Shown here piece by piece: positions 34,050-46,105 of a stretch of 64,000 nucleotides of DNA; the stretch's first letter is position 1; every line of letters begins with the position of its first letter. The stretch lies in NCBI GenBank assembly GCA_025642075.2, contig JAODUO010001583.1, positions 1 to 64,000 of the forward strand, in the 5' to 3' direction. Source of the stretch: Ridgeia piscesae. Lineage: Eukaryota > Annelida > Polychaeta > Sabellida > Siboglinidae. Both the position numbers and the translations under genes were made by a program. The notes under the pieces were generated by a model. It searched no databases and was not told the DNA's origin. It saw nothing but the letters and a program-made list of their open reading frames with translations.

Positions 34050-34477
34050 GAAACATGTGCATAAAAGAACGTGATTTCCCTGATGAACGATATTAAGATA
34101 TTGATGTCTCTGTAGTGACTGTATAAGTGCATAGATCTGCTCATCCAAACAGTGAATTTACCTTTTATATGCAGTGTGTGGCTGTTTGCTGCTGATATAA
34201 AATCTTAATTTATCTTCATGGTGACTTTTTGTGTGTGCTGAGCCTGATTTATACATTCATCTATCCAGTGAATTTATTTGGCATTTTGATGGTGGTAGGA
34301 GATTGACAATGACTGCACTGTGTTACAGATCAATGTGATTGACTCTGGTGCTGAGTTATTGAAATACAATATCTATATGTATATATACCTCCCATGTAGT
34401 TTGCACTAGTGCTGGTATAAATGATATCAGAATTACTATTGTTTGTATTTGTTTTAACTTGGTATTATCTACTGTGA
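34050..34477. other. AT-rich spacer, nothing recognised
   Basis: Sits between the hAT-like ORF and the DIRS-like remnant; no feature supported. Confidence 0.4.
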
Positions 34478-36040
34478 CAGGGGCTTACTTGTATATTAGC
34501 TTATTGCAGTTCATGTGGGTGTTTTGGTGCTTGGATAGACCATTTGGACTCCTTCAAAAATCCAAACCCCTGGCATTCAAAAGTAGGATTTTTGAAAGTT
34601 GTCTGTTACAAACACTGTATTGTACATACAGATGCATGCGATGTAGGGGCAGGCAGTTACTGCGAGGGCGACTATTTTTACTGTAACTGGTCGGTAGATT
34701 TGCCCGCGGTTCAGGACAGTCACATCAACTTTAAAGAATTGGCTGCGGTTGTGTTAGCAGCTAAAAAATGGGGGCCGTTGTGGGCCAACAAACCCGTCGT
34801 AGTTTTGTCAGACAACAGTACAACAGAAGCGTGTATTAATCGTGGTTCATCACACAGCGTTCTGCTAATGAAATATCTCAGACATATCTTTTGGCTGTCA
34901 GTTGTGTTTAACTTCCGCTTGAAAGCGGTCCATGTTCTAGGAGAAGATAATGTCTTAGCAGATAGAATATCTGGGCTGCATGAACCCGAGGCTAGGCAAT
35001 ATCTGACTATATTGTTAGTACTGTCACCATTATCGTGGCACATGTCCTATAATGGGTTTTTGTATATTCTGGACAGGTCCTCGGTTTCTGGACTCGCTAG
35101 ATGACAAGGTCCGTTGGCTACAAGAACAGGTCTTTGCCCCAGGACGCGCCATACGTATGCTTCTCAACGTAAGCTGTATCAACACTTCTGTATATTAGGG
35201 GGCATTAACCCAGTACCATTGACACACGACAACGCTTGTCAATATATAGCATTTTTGTCTCAAAAATTGGCTTACACTTCTATTAAGCAATACATAAATG
35301 TTGTTCGTATAATGCATCTGGAAGCAGGTCATGCAAACCCTTTTCAGTGCTCTTGGCACATAGACATAGGTACAAAAAGAGTATTAGGGGCCGCACATAA
35401 ACAGAAGCGGCCCATAACTCCAGCTATCCTTCGCCAGTTGTTTAAGCAGATAGACTTCACCTTACCACTGGAAGTAACCTTTTGGGCAGCTTGCTTAGTA
35501 GCGTTTTTCTCCTTCTTTCGGAAATCCAATCTTTTGGTAAAAAGCATTACGTCTTTTAACTCAAATTTACACTTATGTCGCCGAGATGCTACTTTTTCTG
35601 AGGACGGCGTAAGCTTAGCTGTGCGGTGGTCAAAGACAATCCAGTACCGGCAGCGCATATTGCACATTCCTCTTCCTCGTACCCCAGGCTCCCCCCTGTG
35701 TCCAGCACAGAGACTAATCCTTGCGTTAAGGCTGTGTAATTCTCCACCATCAGCCCCACTCTTCACTTACCCCACGCGCAATGGCTGGCTCCCATTGACA
35801 GTGCAAGTCTTCCAGGATTAGCTTCACAAATACTTGGGAAAGTTGAATTTAAATCCCTCAGATAACTCAGGGCATAGTTTTCGACGAGGGGGGGCATCCT
35901 TTGCCTTGGAATGTGGGCTTCCATCAGAAGTCATCAAGGTCCAGGGGGACTGGGCTAGTAATGCCTATGAGAACTATATTAATCCCTCATGGGAAATGCG
36001 CAAACACCTTGCAGCTACTCTAGGGAGATATATACAGTAA
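34478..36040 (+). pseudogene. DIRS-like retroelement remnant: RNase H and tyrosine recombinase
   Basis: A single frame of about 520 codons is interrupted only by TGA at 35102-35104 and TAG at 35819-35821, with no frameshift. Counting from the TTG at 34544, the RNase H part keeps four acidic residues: D30 in VHTDACDVGAG, E65 in INFKELAAV, D90 in VVLSDNST and D140 in DNVLADRIS. The recombinase part follows the first stop. It has an Arg in FFSFFRKSNLL, a Lys in VRWSKTIQ, the HxxR box in GHSFRRGGASFA, and GDW plus a Tyr in AYENYI, which is the tyrosine recombinase set. RNase H followed directly by a tyrosine recombinase is characteristic of DIRS-type retrotransposons, including the Ngaro branch. 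The reverse transcriptase and gag are missing, so the copy is 5'-truncated. It interrupts MADF intron 2. Confidence 0.85.
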
Positions 36041-36419
36041 TACAGTTTGCATTGTTATGTGGCGATTGTCTGTATACTTGCACATGTATGGTGATTATTT
36101 GAACATGTGGTTATTGAATAATGTTAAAACAATGCAGATCTACAAGTTCACCCACAACCCTGTCTTACTCTTATTTGTTCACTAACCTGACCAAGTGTCA
36201 GGGCGATTTATTGCTAACAGACTGATTAATGTGTAATTTGTTATGTGCTTAATGCATAATTTGTAATGTGTTAAATAATATGTTAACTTTTTATTACAAT
36301 GTCCTCTGTACTTTATTTTAACATGTAACACATGTGTAGTCTTAACCAATGTTGTCACTTGATTTTTAATAATATAGAATTTGTGATAATAATGGTTCTT
36401 ATTTATTTGTGTTTTTCAG
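36041..36419. other. AT-rich sequence before MADF exon 3
   Basis: Probable DIRS 3' flank and intron end, with a TTGTGTTTTTCAG acceptor at 36407-36419. The terminal structure of the retroelement is not identifiable. Confidence 0.4.
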
Positions 36420-37506
36420 GCAAGCAGTTGGAGAAGTGACTGACGGGGATGCGGGACCGATATGCCAAAGTCAGCTATGAAATCAAGCAGAAGTCTGGGG
36501 CCAGTGCTGCGAAGATTACGGCCTGCAACCAATACACCAAAGAGAAATTAGCCTTCCTGAAGCCCTATATCTCCAGGCACAAGGGGACGACTGCAGGTGT
36601 AAGTGTACAATCTGTTATAATTATAGTCGGACGTTTATGTTAGTGCAGCTGCAGAAGCAACAGCCGTTATACAAAAAAGTAAACAATATAAAAACATGTA
36701 ATGATATTGTAATGTATAATGAATGAATTAATTAAAGCAATTAAAAATGCAATAAAATGTATCAATAAATATTAAATTACAATAAATATGTCCTATATAT
36801 TTTAAAATATTAAGCCATAACTGTGGAAAAGCATCTAACAATTTACTGAAATGATTATAATGGATGTTTGTCATGCAGTGATACACAACATTAATTTTCA
36901 TGTCATACTTTATTGATACACACACTGTATATTGTTTAATTCTGCTTCTTGCAGCTTGGTGAGACAGTAGAGGAGCCCCCAGTGGATGAGGGTAGTGATG
37001 AGGGCAGCACACCAGGCAGTCCTCTCGGTCCCACACCACCACGCACAGAGGCAGATCCTGCGGAGCTCTCGCTGGAGGTTCTTGCCAGACCGTCCACCTC
37101 CGACAGGATAGGCAAGGGGACCAAGGGCAAGGGAAAGGGAAGGTAAATATCAAACATGTCACTCATGACAATAATGTAGAATCATTTATTATCATTAATT
37201 AACATAATGTACGTGATTTACAAAGAGACATCTGAAATATGTAAAAAATGAAAAATCATATCATTAACTTAATGTACATAATTAATCAACTGTAATGTTT
37301 ATTCTTATATTGCTTTTCTCCTGCAGGCAGTTTGCAAGGCCAAGGACTCCCCCGATACATTGCGGGCGTCAACAGAGGAAGTCATGGGCCTCCTGAAGCA
37401 TGCAGTGGATAGACCCACCCCCAACCCAGCTGAAGCCTTTGGCCAGTACCTGGCGTCCGTATCTACAGATATACACCCGCAACTGTTGAGTTCTTGGCGG
37501 CGTGAG

Positions 37507-37895
37507 GTTAGTACATGACCCTGTCTCCTTTAAAAATCCATTATCAGTTCGATAACTTTTGCTCCTCGCGTTTGAGACTAATTTCACGAAAAAGCAAACC
37601 TACGAAGTGTCCCCCGTGACATGCTAATTTGTGTATGCATATATGTGCCTTCGTTTTTATGAAATAAACAGAAAACTCAGAAAAATAAAAAGCTTCAGTA
37701 GTGAATTGTTGAACCACACATCTGAGTTATCGTGACATCCAGAAAAGACTGTAGCTTGAAAATCTCTCTGAGCGAAAAGGAACGGTGAGATCGACCTTTG
37801 AACCGTCCATGCTGTGCCTTGAATCCTCGATTGTCGCGAATGCAAGCTTTTTACTAGAGTCGCAATTTCCCCGTTGTATTGCCGTTTTTTGTTCA
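37507..37895. other. Spacer between MADF exon 5 and the next broken gene
   Basis: No gene supported. The sequence becomes more CpG-rich towards 37895, suggesting a promoter for the following gene. Confidence 0.35.
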
Positions 37896-38714
37896 ATGAT
37901 GGGACGCCCGCGTATGTATGCGACCGAACCGGCAAGGAAACGGGGAAGTGCACAAAAAGACGCAGAAAGACGGAAACAACGGCCGTGCGCAGACGTGTAT
38001 TTGGGAAAAGTTATAGACTTGTGGAATCAAACGAAATGTATGACCGGCATTACAAGGGGGCCCCCATTACAAGTGACATAGAGTTCGCCAAATGTCTTTT
38101 GGACAGGTTGGTACTCTGTTATTACTCGGCTTCGACCATTTTCACATTGTTTTAATATTCCGTGTGCCAGCTGACAAAAATATTTGTTTTGCTAGTAAAT
38201 TAGTCGACGGTATTAAGGTCATTCTGAGTGAACGCAATCAAATTTCCAGAAATTGGTTGCTCTCATTTCTTATATTTTTGAATAGATCAGTAATACAGTA
38301 TGGTTTGCCTTTGGTAAGATTAGCAAGAATCCAAAATTTGAGCGTTCTAACTTAAATAGTTTTCAAGTTATAGCAGTTTGACATTTGACAGCCCTGGATT
38401 GCAAATGGAATTTCTTTGTGACCAGCCATGGTACAAACATATTTGATTGATTTTTAACCATTCTTATTTGGGTACACTTAACACGGCTTTTGTCAAACTT
38501 TAAATTTTATTTTGTATTTCATTTGCAATTCACTTTTCCAGCTGATTTTCCATACATGTATTCTTCAATATTTGTGCATATATAAATTATAAAATTTATG
38601 TTGTTGCAGAATCCCCTATGATGACAACCCAATGTGATTAGAAGCAGTTGATCCAGCTGATAGAACCTATCAATTTGAAGATGACACACTAGAAGAGATT
38701 CGCCGGTAAATAAT

Positions 38715-38768
38715 ATGGTGTGTGCGTGCGTGCGTGCGTGCGTGTGCGTGCGTGCGTGCGTGTGTATG
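38715..38768. repeat. (TGCG)n / (GT)n microsatellite
   Basis: GTGCGTGCGTGCG-type units over about 54 bp, directly after a candidate donor at 38706. Confidence 0.95.
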
Positions 38769-38822
38769 TGTTACAAGTATTTTTTGTATGCAAAACTATG
38801 GTACAAAATTGTAACTTTTGTC

Positions 38823-39165
38823 ATGGCTTAAAGGTAAAGGTAAGTTCTTATATAGCGCAGTATCCAATCTTTAGGATTGCTCAAAGCACTTTTTACACTT
38901 TACTCCCTGGCAGAGCTGTTCAATCGAAGACCAACTCGGCTTCTCTGGGAAGCATTCAGCCACGTGGCAATTTCGCGAAGACTGCTTGTACACAAATATT
39001 CATTACTGTTTATAGCCAGGTACCCATTCATACAACTCAGTGAACTTGATCAATGTAGTGTTAAAAAACTTGCCCAGTGTTTCACATGGCAGCACAGGAT
39101 TCGAACCCGGGTCCTCTTATTCGAGAGTCCGATGCTCTACCCCTGAACCATTGCGCTAATACTAG
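38823..39165 (-). mobile_element. tRNA-derived SINE, family 1, full length
   Basis: On the minus strand it begins with a tRNA-like head at about 39086-39157, with GGGTAGAGCATCGGA in the A-box/anticodon arm and a perfect GGGTTCGAATCC B box. The body runs to AAGGATTGGATACTGCGC-type sequence, and the plus-strand left end reads AAAGGTAAAGGTAAGTTCTT. The AGCGCTTTGAGCAATCCTGA-type tail (AGTGCTTTGAGCAATCCTAA here) is the segment likely shared with a partner LINE. The best-preserved family member here. Confidence 0.85.
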
Positions 39166-40393
39166 CAACCTTTGTTGATGACCAATATTAAAGAAAAACT
39201 GTTAGTCTTACAGAGTGGTACATTTCGTCATGAAATCTCAGTAGTAGGCCTACAGTGCAGTTGTGAGGAACACTAAGTAGGTTTTCACAGCACTTAGTCT
39301 TTATGGCATTAAAATGAACTTATTTTAGTAACAGTTTATTCTAATATTATTTTACATAAAACCACTTACAACCTGTTATGGTGCTGTGCAAATTAACAAA
39401 CACAGTTTGGCTGTGTTTCTTGTTATCTCGTATGGATAACAAGAGAACATGTCATTTAAGTGATTGTAGTGATAACCTCTGCAGTTATTAATTAAGACTC
39501 ACAAAACTACATTTCATTCAATATTACAAATTCACTATTCAGGGCTGTATAGTCCAAAGGACCTCAGGACCTCTCGGGCCATTGTTGATGATTAAATGTC
39601 CAGTATTGCTCAGTGGTTTGGTTATGTTTTATTTCAGATGCCGCATAGACTTTGCACTCTGCAGCCTGTTACTACATGTGAACTTGTGCATGACATTGAT
39701 AACAAGATCGGAAGACGTCACTGGCAAACCATGCTGCATTGTGTATGAAGAATGCCTTTTGGAGCTTGCCAGAATGAAGGTAATCACTGGTTTTTGATAT
39801 TCATAAAATATCATGATGACAAAAGTAACTGCATTTTTAAGATGTTTCTTAAAAACTATTATATTTTATATAATGGCAAAAAAGATGTTATGCTGGTTTT
39901 GATTAATTACGTTTATGATGGTGTAACTGTGGTGTATATTGGTTAATTATATGTTGCCATATTAACGTTACACACATAGAAATTAATATTATGGAAATTA
40001 TACATTGAAATACACTATTGGTATCAACTGCATTCTGATTGGACAGGCTGAGTGCAGTGGAATACATAACTCTATCTTTATAGAAAACACTAATTAATGC
40101 CCACCTATGTCACTGCATTCACACAATTTTGCTGTGTTTGTGGTCATCTCATATGAATAACCAGAGAAAGATATGCCAACTAGGTGATTATGGTGAAGAA
40201 ACATTTAATTCATAATTACAAACTTACAACATAGTCAACATTATTCATTATTAGCCCATTCAAATTATGTGTAATCATTATTTCTCACAGTCGTCTATTT
40301 GTGTAGATGGATGGATTATGCAAAGTCAAAGGGTGCAGGCTTCCCTATGACCTGAAAATATAACGAGTTGGAACTGCTGCGATACTTCTGTGG

Positions 40394-43300
40394 GTGAGTA
40401 ACACTAATTCTTTATACTAATCAGTTCTACTGGTAAAACAATTATTACAATTGTTGTTACATGTACATACACAGCTATGGACTCTTGTAATGTTTAAAAA
40501 AATTAAACCCTTAACCAGTAAAGCATTATATATGTTAATATGCATGTAAACTGTCTGCTTAGGTTTATATTATGAATTTGAGTACCCCTGGTAATCTGCC
40601 AGTGGATGTTTTTGTGCCCCCTAGAATCGATTTCTGAACCTGCCCCTGCGTATGGTAGTTTATTTGTCTGCATGAGGATTTTGCAGTAATGGGTGTCCTT
40701 GATAAATTGTATATTGTTGGAATTGCATGTGGACTAAAGTAAAGACAACATAAAATAAAACTAGTTTATTGACATTGTTTGACGAGACTGACTACAAAAT
40801 AATGGCAAGCACAATACAAGCACAACTACACGTAAAAACAGGTAAAACACCGCACATGATATTTGTATTTATTTTTAATATCACATGCACATCAGAAGAA
40901 AAAAAGCAGTAATAGAATATTATAACTCGTAACGCACGCATATTACCGAAACATGTTGTAAATAGCTTATTTTTTACAGCACTAGAACATAAATGGATGT
41001 TTTATTAAATATATTTCTCTTGACAAGTTTGCATATAAGTCTCATTTTGGCTTGAATGGCAGATTGATCTGACAATTGTTTTATAAATGACATGTCCAAA
41101 ATATTTACAATGTGATAAAGTTTAACTGGTTAACTCCTGAAGTAATTTTCTTAGAAAGATTTGACCTTCTAGATACAAAGTATATATGCATACTATATAC
41201 ACATAATGTGTACACAATAAATAAATAATAATAACAAATAAAGTACAATAAGTTAACTATAATTATGAGGAAAAGAATTTAATATGTTATATAAAATAAA
41301 CAACTATAAATATGACTTTGTTGGTGACAGAAAAGTGACTAAACTAGTCAGGGTCCTCGCCATGTGGCTGAGAGTTACATGCGCAATCGCTATATGTTTA
41401 CATGTTTACTCACCTGTATGAAGAGTACCGGCTACAGATAGTGGTGGATACTTTTACTTTATATAGTTGGTCTTTGCATAATAATTTAAGTGTACCTGAA
41501 TGCTTCCTACATTAGTCGATATGTTGTTTGATTTAACAGGTCTTAGTAAAGTGTAACATGTATGGCATGTAGAGTTTACAACATGAATTCCAAATACCAA
41601 ACAATTGTATTGTTGACTTTTGCTAAATGTATCATCACATAAGATATCATAAATGTCAGAGCCATGTTAATTGTCACTTTGTTTCTTGTCTAGGTAGATG
41701 TGGATGCACAGCAAAATGTCAGGAACCTGGTATGCAGTAACATTAAAGAGAGTGAACTCACACAGTAATGCCATCAATATGCAAGCCGATGTAATTCACC
41801 AAAGAATGCTGAACCTGTCTTATAGAGTCGAGAGAGGGTGACGGAAGGCTCATGCCATTTGCCAGACCATGGCACCCACCGTTCTACCATGAACTGCAAA
41901 GCTAGTCAGACATCACCATATTTGCATGTCAAGCAACCTGCATTCCATGTTGGTCTCTATTCAGTCTGGGTAACTGACTGGCCTGGACGTCAGTGCACAC
42001 ACCATCGGTACTGGGGAGTCTCACGGATGCAACACACAACTGAGATGATTCGGTTGATATGAATTCACGACATTTAATCTGCAGCATCTTGCACAGCCCA
42101 TGGTTGTGGAATCTTGTCCGGGGTCTTGTGCAGTATAGCTTATTAACTTGTGTGGACATAGTGGTGCTAAGCACACTAGTTCACTGTTCAGTTTCCTGTT
42201 GAGTGTTGACCTGAAAAGAAAAGCATATATTGAAATTCAGTAAACAAAAACTGGCATCATGATATTAGAGTTGTCATTACGGAGTGTTCATTGCCATAAT
42301 CAATAAATATACAGCTGTATAACATAATATTTCATGTATGACCTAAAGCATTCCACAAAAAAGGCATCAACAAATATTTGGCTACAGCAGTTGGGTTGAT
42401 ATCTAAGCAGGGCTGTAATCTATTAGGTGTGTATTGTCATTACCTGAAATTAAAACTACCCTGCTATATTTAATTATAGGGATGCCATATCTTAGATATT
42501 ATTATATAATTATTTGAATACCCCCAAGCATAGCCATTCATATTTTATTTTCAATATACAATTTTGTTTCAGGGTTTGTCATGTAGTAACTCCTTCATAA
42601 TAAATTATGTTATATTTGACATTTTCTGGCTCAGCCGAAGGTTGTATCCATGTCAAAATGAATGTTGGAAGTGACAAAATAAGGTGTTATTGTGATGCCA
42701 ACAGTATATTTCCTTCACCAAATATTCAACATATCATGCATGTCTACCTTCTTCAAAATGAATAATTGATTTATAAATTAATTTCTGAGTTATCGATGTA
42801 TGCTGAATACTTTCTTTAAGGTGTTGAACGAAGTCTGTGTGGACACACTTGGTATAATATGCATTATACAACTGCAAAGGTTATCCTAGTTTTCCATGTG
42901 CAATATATTATGAAGATGTTAATGAAAGCAAGTGTGTATTGAAATGGGCATATTAAAATGATTTGAAAATGTATACATTGTTGATTGTTAAAATGTGTAA
43001 TTCACTTGGATTGCTCAGATATGGACCTCCTGGAAACTACGCATCCACCATGCATTTGCTCGACCGAAGTGATTGCATTAATCTTAGCCCCCCCCCTCTG
43101 CCTCATCTGACTTGCATTATAGTGTGGCCTGTAGTAATATATCATAATTCCAGTTATATATTATGCATTCATATATTGCCGTGATGAAAAGATTAAGATT
43201 AGAACAGCTGACACATGTGAGTTGAAAGGTATCAGGTATTACATAGACTACAGCCAGGCATCACTGACCACAATAGAAACAAGTGCAAGAATGTTATGTG

Positions 43301-43613
43301 TAATACTTGCATATGCATATGTTGTACACTAGCTAGTAGCTATACTACCATTTTATTTTCATGTTAATTTTTTTTTATTTAATAAATTCATCACCATCAT
43401 TATTGTCATAAAAATATAAATTATGTTGCATAAAATATAATGCAAATCAACAACATGCAGTGATAATAGTATAGTGTGAGTCATGAAACACTGTTTTAAT
43501 AATTGTGATAACCAACATAATTCTTCGTTTGACGTTCTATTGCATGAGATAACGGATGCTCCCACCGATCAACAGGGGCAGAGGTGGAGCCTACTGCCAA
43601 AGTTCCCAAGCCT
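40394..43613. other. AT-rich sequence with one SINE fragment
   Basis: Apart from the SINE fragment at 41395-41560 nothing is firmly supported. Short exon-like pieces occur near 41695-41767 (a TTGTCTAG acceptor and frame VDVDAQQNVRNLV) and 41830-42060. These may belong to the broken gene upstream but have no clear splice partners. Confidence 0.35.
41395..41560 (+). mobile_element. SINE fragment, family 1
   Basis: TAGTGGTGGATACTT, CTGAATGCTTCCTACATTAG and TTGATTTAACAGGTCTTAGT follow the order of the SINE body at 18790-18940. Diverged and lacking the head. Confidence 0.5.
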
Positions 43614-43621
43614 ATTATTTA

Positions 43622-44724
43622 GGGGCACACTAAAAGGCGGGCCACAATTGGCAGACCGCGCGGAAACGGCAGACCACATTCACAAAGATGCCACCGATCG
43701 GTACGCTCCATGTTTACGAGCTTTGTTGTTGTTTGCGCGTCCGATCGTAAATATTGGAGACTTTTATTATTGTGTTGTACTAACAATTCAAAATGTAATA
43801 CCGAATGGTATTACTTGTATTTATAAAATCCTAGAAATAAATTAAAGTGTTAGGCCTTACTAATTAACTCTACGAGTATTCGCTTAGTCAAAAACAGAAG
43901 TCCCACATAGTCATAGATGATAGACGGCAGCTGCATAATATCGGTTTATTTAAATCGTTTGATGTAATGACTCGCCTAAGGGTACATGTGTTCATAGGGC
44001 ACTAATTCCCGTTATTGAATACCGAAACGGTCACCTGGCAGGTGAGGAATTCTGAGGCTCCAGCCATCTTTTGGTGTTCTTTGATCTACTGTGAAACGGC
44101 ATATATGATGTGGATTCACCAAGATCATGGACGTTATATCTGAGGCTAGCTGTCTTTTGATGTAACAACTCGCCTAACGGTATATGTTTTCATAGGACAT
44201 TACACACTTGTTATTGGATGCCGGCGTTTGGTGAAGACATCTGAATGTTGATGGACATTATCTCTTCACAAGTGTACGTTAATTGTAGGTCTAGTTATTA
44301 CTAGCACTGAGACTCATTAGTACTTATGCTACTTATTACAATCACACTCGTTTTATCACCCTCATCAAAATTATAACACTGGTATGACCTATAGGTATAT
44401 TAATTAAAAAATTATAACATAAAAAAATACACAATATAATAATTATAAAAAGTAATGCATTTGGTGAGGACATCTGAATTCAATTCAATTAAATAACTTA
44501 ATTCCGAAACATTACATCCATATAAAAAACTTAAGTATATAAATAAAGCATTTAATAACATAAAAAAATTGTAATTAAAGTTTAATAAAATACAACATAT
44601 TTAAATAAATGTAATAGCATTAAAATATTAATATGAATGTAGGCCATATACAGTCATATGCATGTTAAGATTTATTATCTAAATGTTATATATGCAGTAC
44701 ATGATGGTATATACATTGTATTAC

Positions 44725-44768
<44 letters not shown>

Positions 44769-45141
44769 GTATATATGAAATGTCATTGTTGAAGTGAAAT
44801 ACTAATACTAAGAATACTTACTGTGTTGGTGATAATAAAAACAAACAAACAACAAATCCAATAATTGTTATTTCGCCTTTCAAACATTGTACATATATGC
44901 TAACTTGTAGTACTGTAGTTAAATTTGCTTATTATACGTATGTTATTATTGAAAGACATATCAACATCACAAGAACACCGTAAAAACAGCAACTATAAGG
45001 CGCCAACTAGAACAATGCATGTAAAGGGCCCCCCACGTAAACATGGAGCGTACCGATCGGTAGCATCTTTGTGAATGTGGTAAATGTGGTCTGCCGTTTC
45101 CGCGCGGTCTGCCAATTGTGGCCCGCCTTTTAGTATGCCCC
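43622..45141. mobile_element. 1.5-kb DNA element with ~100-bp inverted repeats and 8-bp target duplication
   Basis: The left end GGGGCACACTAAAAGGCGGG (43622-43718 arm) is matched by the reverse complement of 45036-45141, which starts GGGGCATACTAAAAGGCGGG. The arms are almost identical apart from one substitution near the end, a few others, and about 11 extra bases (ACATTTACCAC as folded) in the right arm. The direct repeat ATTATTTA flanks both sides exactly (43614-43621 and 45142-45149). An 8-bp duplication points to the hAT or P superfamily. The interior is AT-rich and lacks a transposase, so the element is non-autonomous. Within it, a segment at about 43957-44063 is repeated at about 44155-44240 (ACTCGCCTAASGGTAYATGT). 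Confidence 0.9.
44728..44777. repeat. (TA)n microsatellite inside the 1.5-kb element
   Basis: About 17 TA units followed by ATGTATATGTATATATG. Confidence 0.9.
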
Positions 45142-45149
45142 ATTATTTA

Positions 45150-45793
45150 TAATTTCGTCCCTCACGTCATCTACTCTACTCTAGATACGTACTTTCGCAA
45201 TTACACAGCTTATTAACAAGATCCTGCATAATCAAATACAATAGGGGGCCTACGTATACAATTATAAATACAGGCTGTATCTGGCTGAGCCTGAGTGATG
45301 CTGGGCGATGCCGAATGTCGAACTGGTTTGTCACACTTATAAGCTAGACTAGAGAATCCGCGTCGAGTAGGCCTATAACTAATAATGAAGTTGCAGTTCT
45401 CGTTGAATTAGCCCACGACTACTCGCTCTTGTTGCTAACTGCGATAATGCACATAATACGTACCTTCACAGAAGAAGCACATCGGAATGTTCCTCATGAC
45501 ACGCAAAAGCACATGCGATTTGTTATTATGCCATAGATGCCGATCTCGTATAAAACATGTGACCCAAAAAGCGCAGGACGTCTGCACTTACTGATGTGAT
45601 GGTTTCGGCAGTTATACTCGGTGTAACGACGATTCTTTTTTGCCGAATAAAAAAAGACAAGTACGCATTTTAAAATTAAACTGACTGTGCATACTAGTTA
45701 AACTATTGATACATTACACACCAGGACATAAAAGAAAGGATTGGCGATGGGCAAAATGAAATGACACGCTGAAGCAGCGCACCACCACAGGAC
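45150..45793. other. Non-coding stretch, nothing recognised
   Basis: Moderately AT-rich. A possible CACACCAG acceptor at 45716-45723 precedes the Pro/Thr-rich frame at 45794. Confidence 0.35.
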
Positions 45794-46105
45794 GTGTTCA
45801 TGTCGCCACCACCGCCCACGCCTCCACACATTGTTGGTATAAGCAGGGCGCCAACCTATACTACTCTAACTGCAGGGTGCCAGGACAATTTCACCCACTT
45901 GTTGGGTGCCAGCTTCCAGCCCCTTGCGGCAACTATTGAAGGCAATGATGCCTATGTGCACCAAACTACTCTAACAAATTCAGGCATGAACACTCCGTCT
46001 TTTACAGCGTCCACCCCGCGCAGGCATGCCAACATACAACCAGAACTCAATTTCAGCCAGCTTTTTGATACTCAAGACAATGTTATTAGTGCACAGCAGC
46101 AGTGA
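45794..46105 (+). CDS. Pro/Thr/Gln-rich open frame, possible terminal exon
   Basis: About 103 codons, with the stretch MSPPPPTPPHI, then Thr/Asn/Ser-rich sequence (NSGMNTPSFTASTP) and an end of SAQQQ. No domain is recognised and the start is not an ATG: the frame opens after a TGA near 45771. The composition resembles the disordered tails of transposon-associated MADF proteins. It could be the last exon of the gene at 31650-37506 displaced by insertions, or an unrelated exon. It is convergent with the HARBI1 gene, whose 3' end is about 790 bp away. Confidence 0.3.
   Translation: MFMSPPPPTPPHIVGISRAPTYTTLTAGCQDNFTHLLGASFQPLAATIEGNDAYVHQTTLTNSGMNTPSFTASTPRRHANIQPELNFSQLFDTQDNVISAQQQ

Larger units (their letters stand above)
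31650..37506 (+). pseudogene. Harbinger-associated MADF (Myb/SANT-like) gene, broken
   Basis: Five exons are visible: 31650-31735, 32080-32467, 36420-36598, 36955-37142 and 37327-37506, all with GT-AG borders. Exons 1 and 2 join in frame (AA-G, phase 2). The protein starts MPPKRRAGW, is basic, and then has a long Glu/Gly-rich stretch. A MADF-like domain follows, from about VEWAATHPELY in exon 2 through RDRYAKVSYEIKQKSG and EKLAFLKPYI in exon 3. An acidic linker and a C-terminal helix ending HPQLLSSWRREV come last. In PIF/Harbinger transposons such a protein binds DNA and partners the transposase. Lesions: one base appears lost at the exon 3 acceptor, TGA replaces an expected Trp codon at 36437-36439, and exons 4 and 5 are out of frame by one base. 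Intron 2 is about 4 kb because it holds two other transposon remnants. A last exon may be missing or lie near 45.8 kb. Confidence 0.75.
37896..40393 (+). pseudogene. Broken multi-exon gene of unknown family, GRPR start
   Basis: Exons are inferred at 37896-38106, 38610-38705, 39638-39779 and 40291-40393, with GT-AG borders. The first begins MMGRPRMYATEP, a basic start like an AT-hook, then ADVYLGKVIDLWNQTK. A frameshift near 38040 moves to the frame reading KGAPITSDIEFAKCLLDR. Exon 2 joins in phase (AG-A) and reads IPYDDNPM, then TGA at 38635, then LEAVDPADRTYQFEDDTLEE. Exon 3 joins in phase (CG-A) and has Cys-rich CRIDFALCSLLLHVNLC and CCIVYEECLLELARMK. Exon 4 is broken by another shift and a TGA. 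Conserved splice phases across damaged exons show that this was a real gene. Similar GRPR-starting, Cys-rich proteins are common and unnamed in invertebrate genomes, and I infer that many come from transposons. A SINE lies in intron 2. Confidence 0.5.

Noticed and set aside
39086..39157. tRNA gene on the minus strand
   Set aside because: The B box is perfect but the head is continuous with a SINE body shared with 62192-62470 and 26340-26600.
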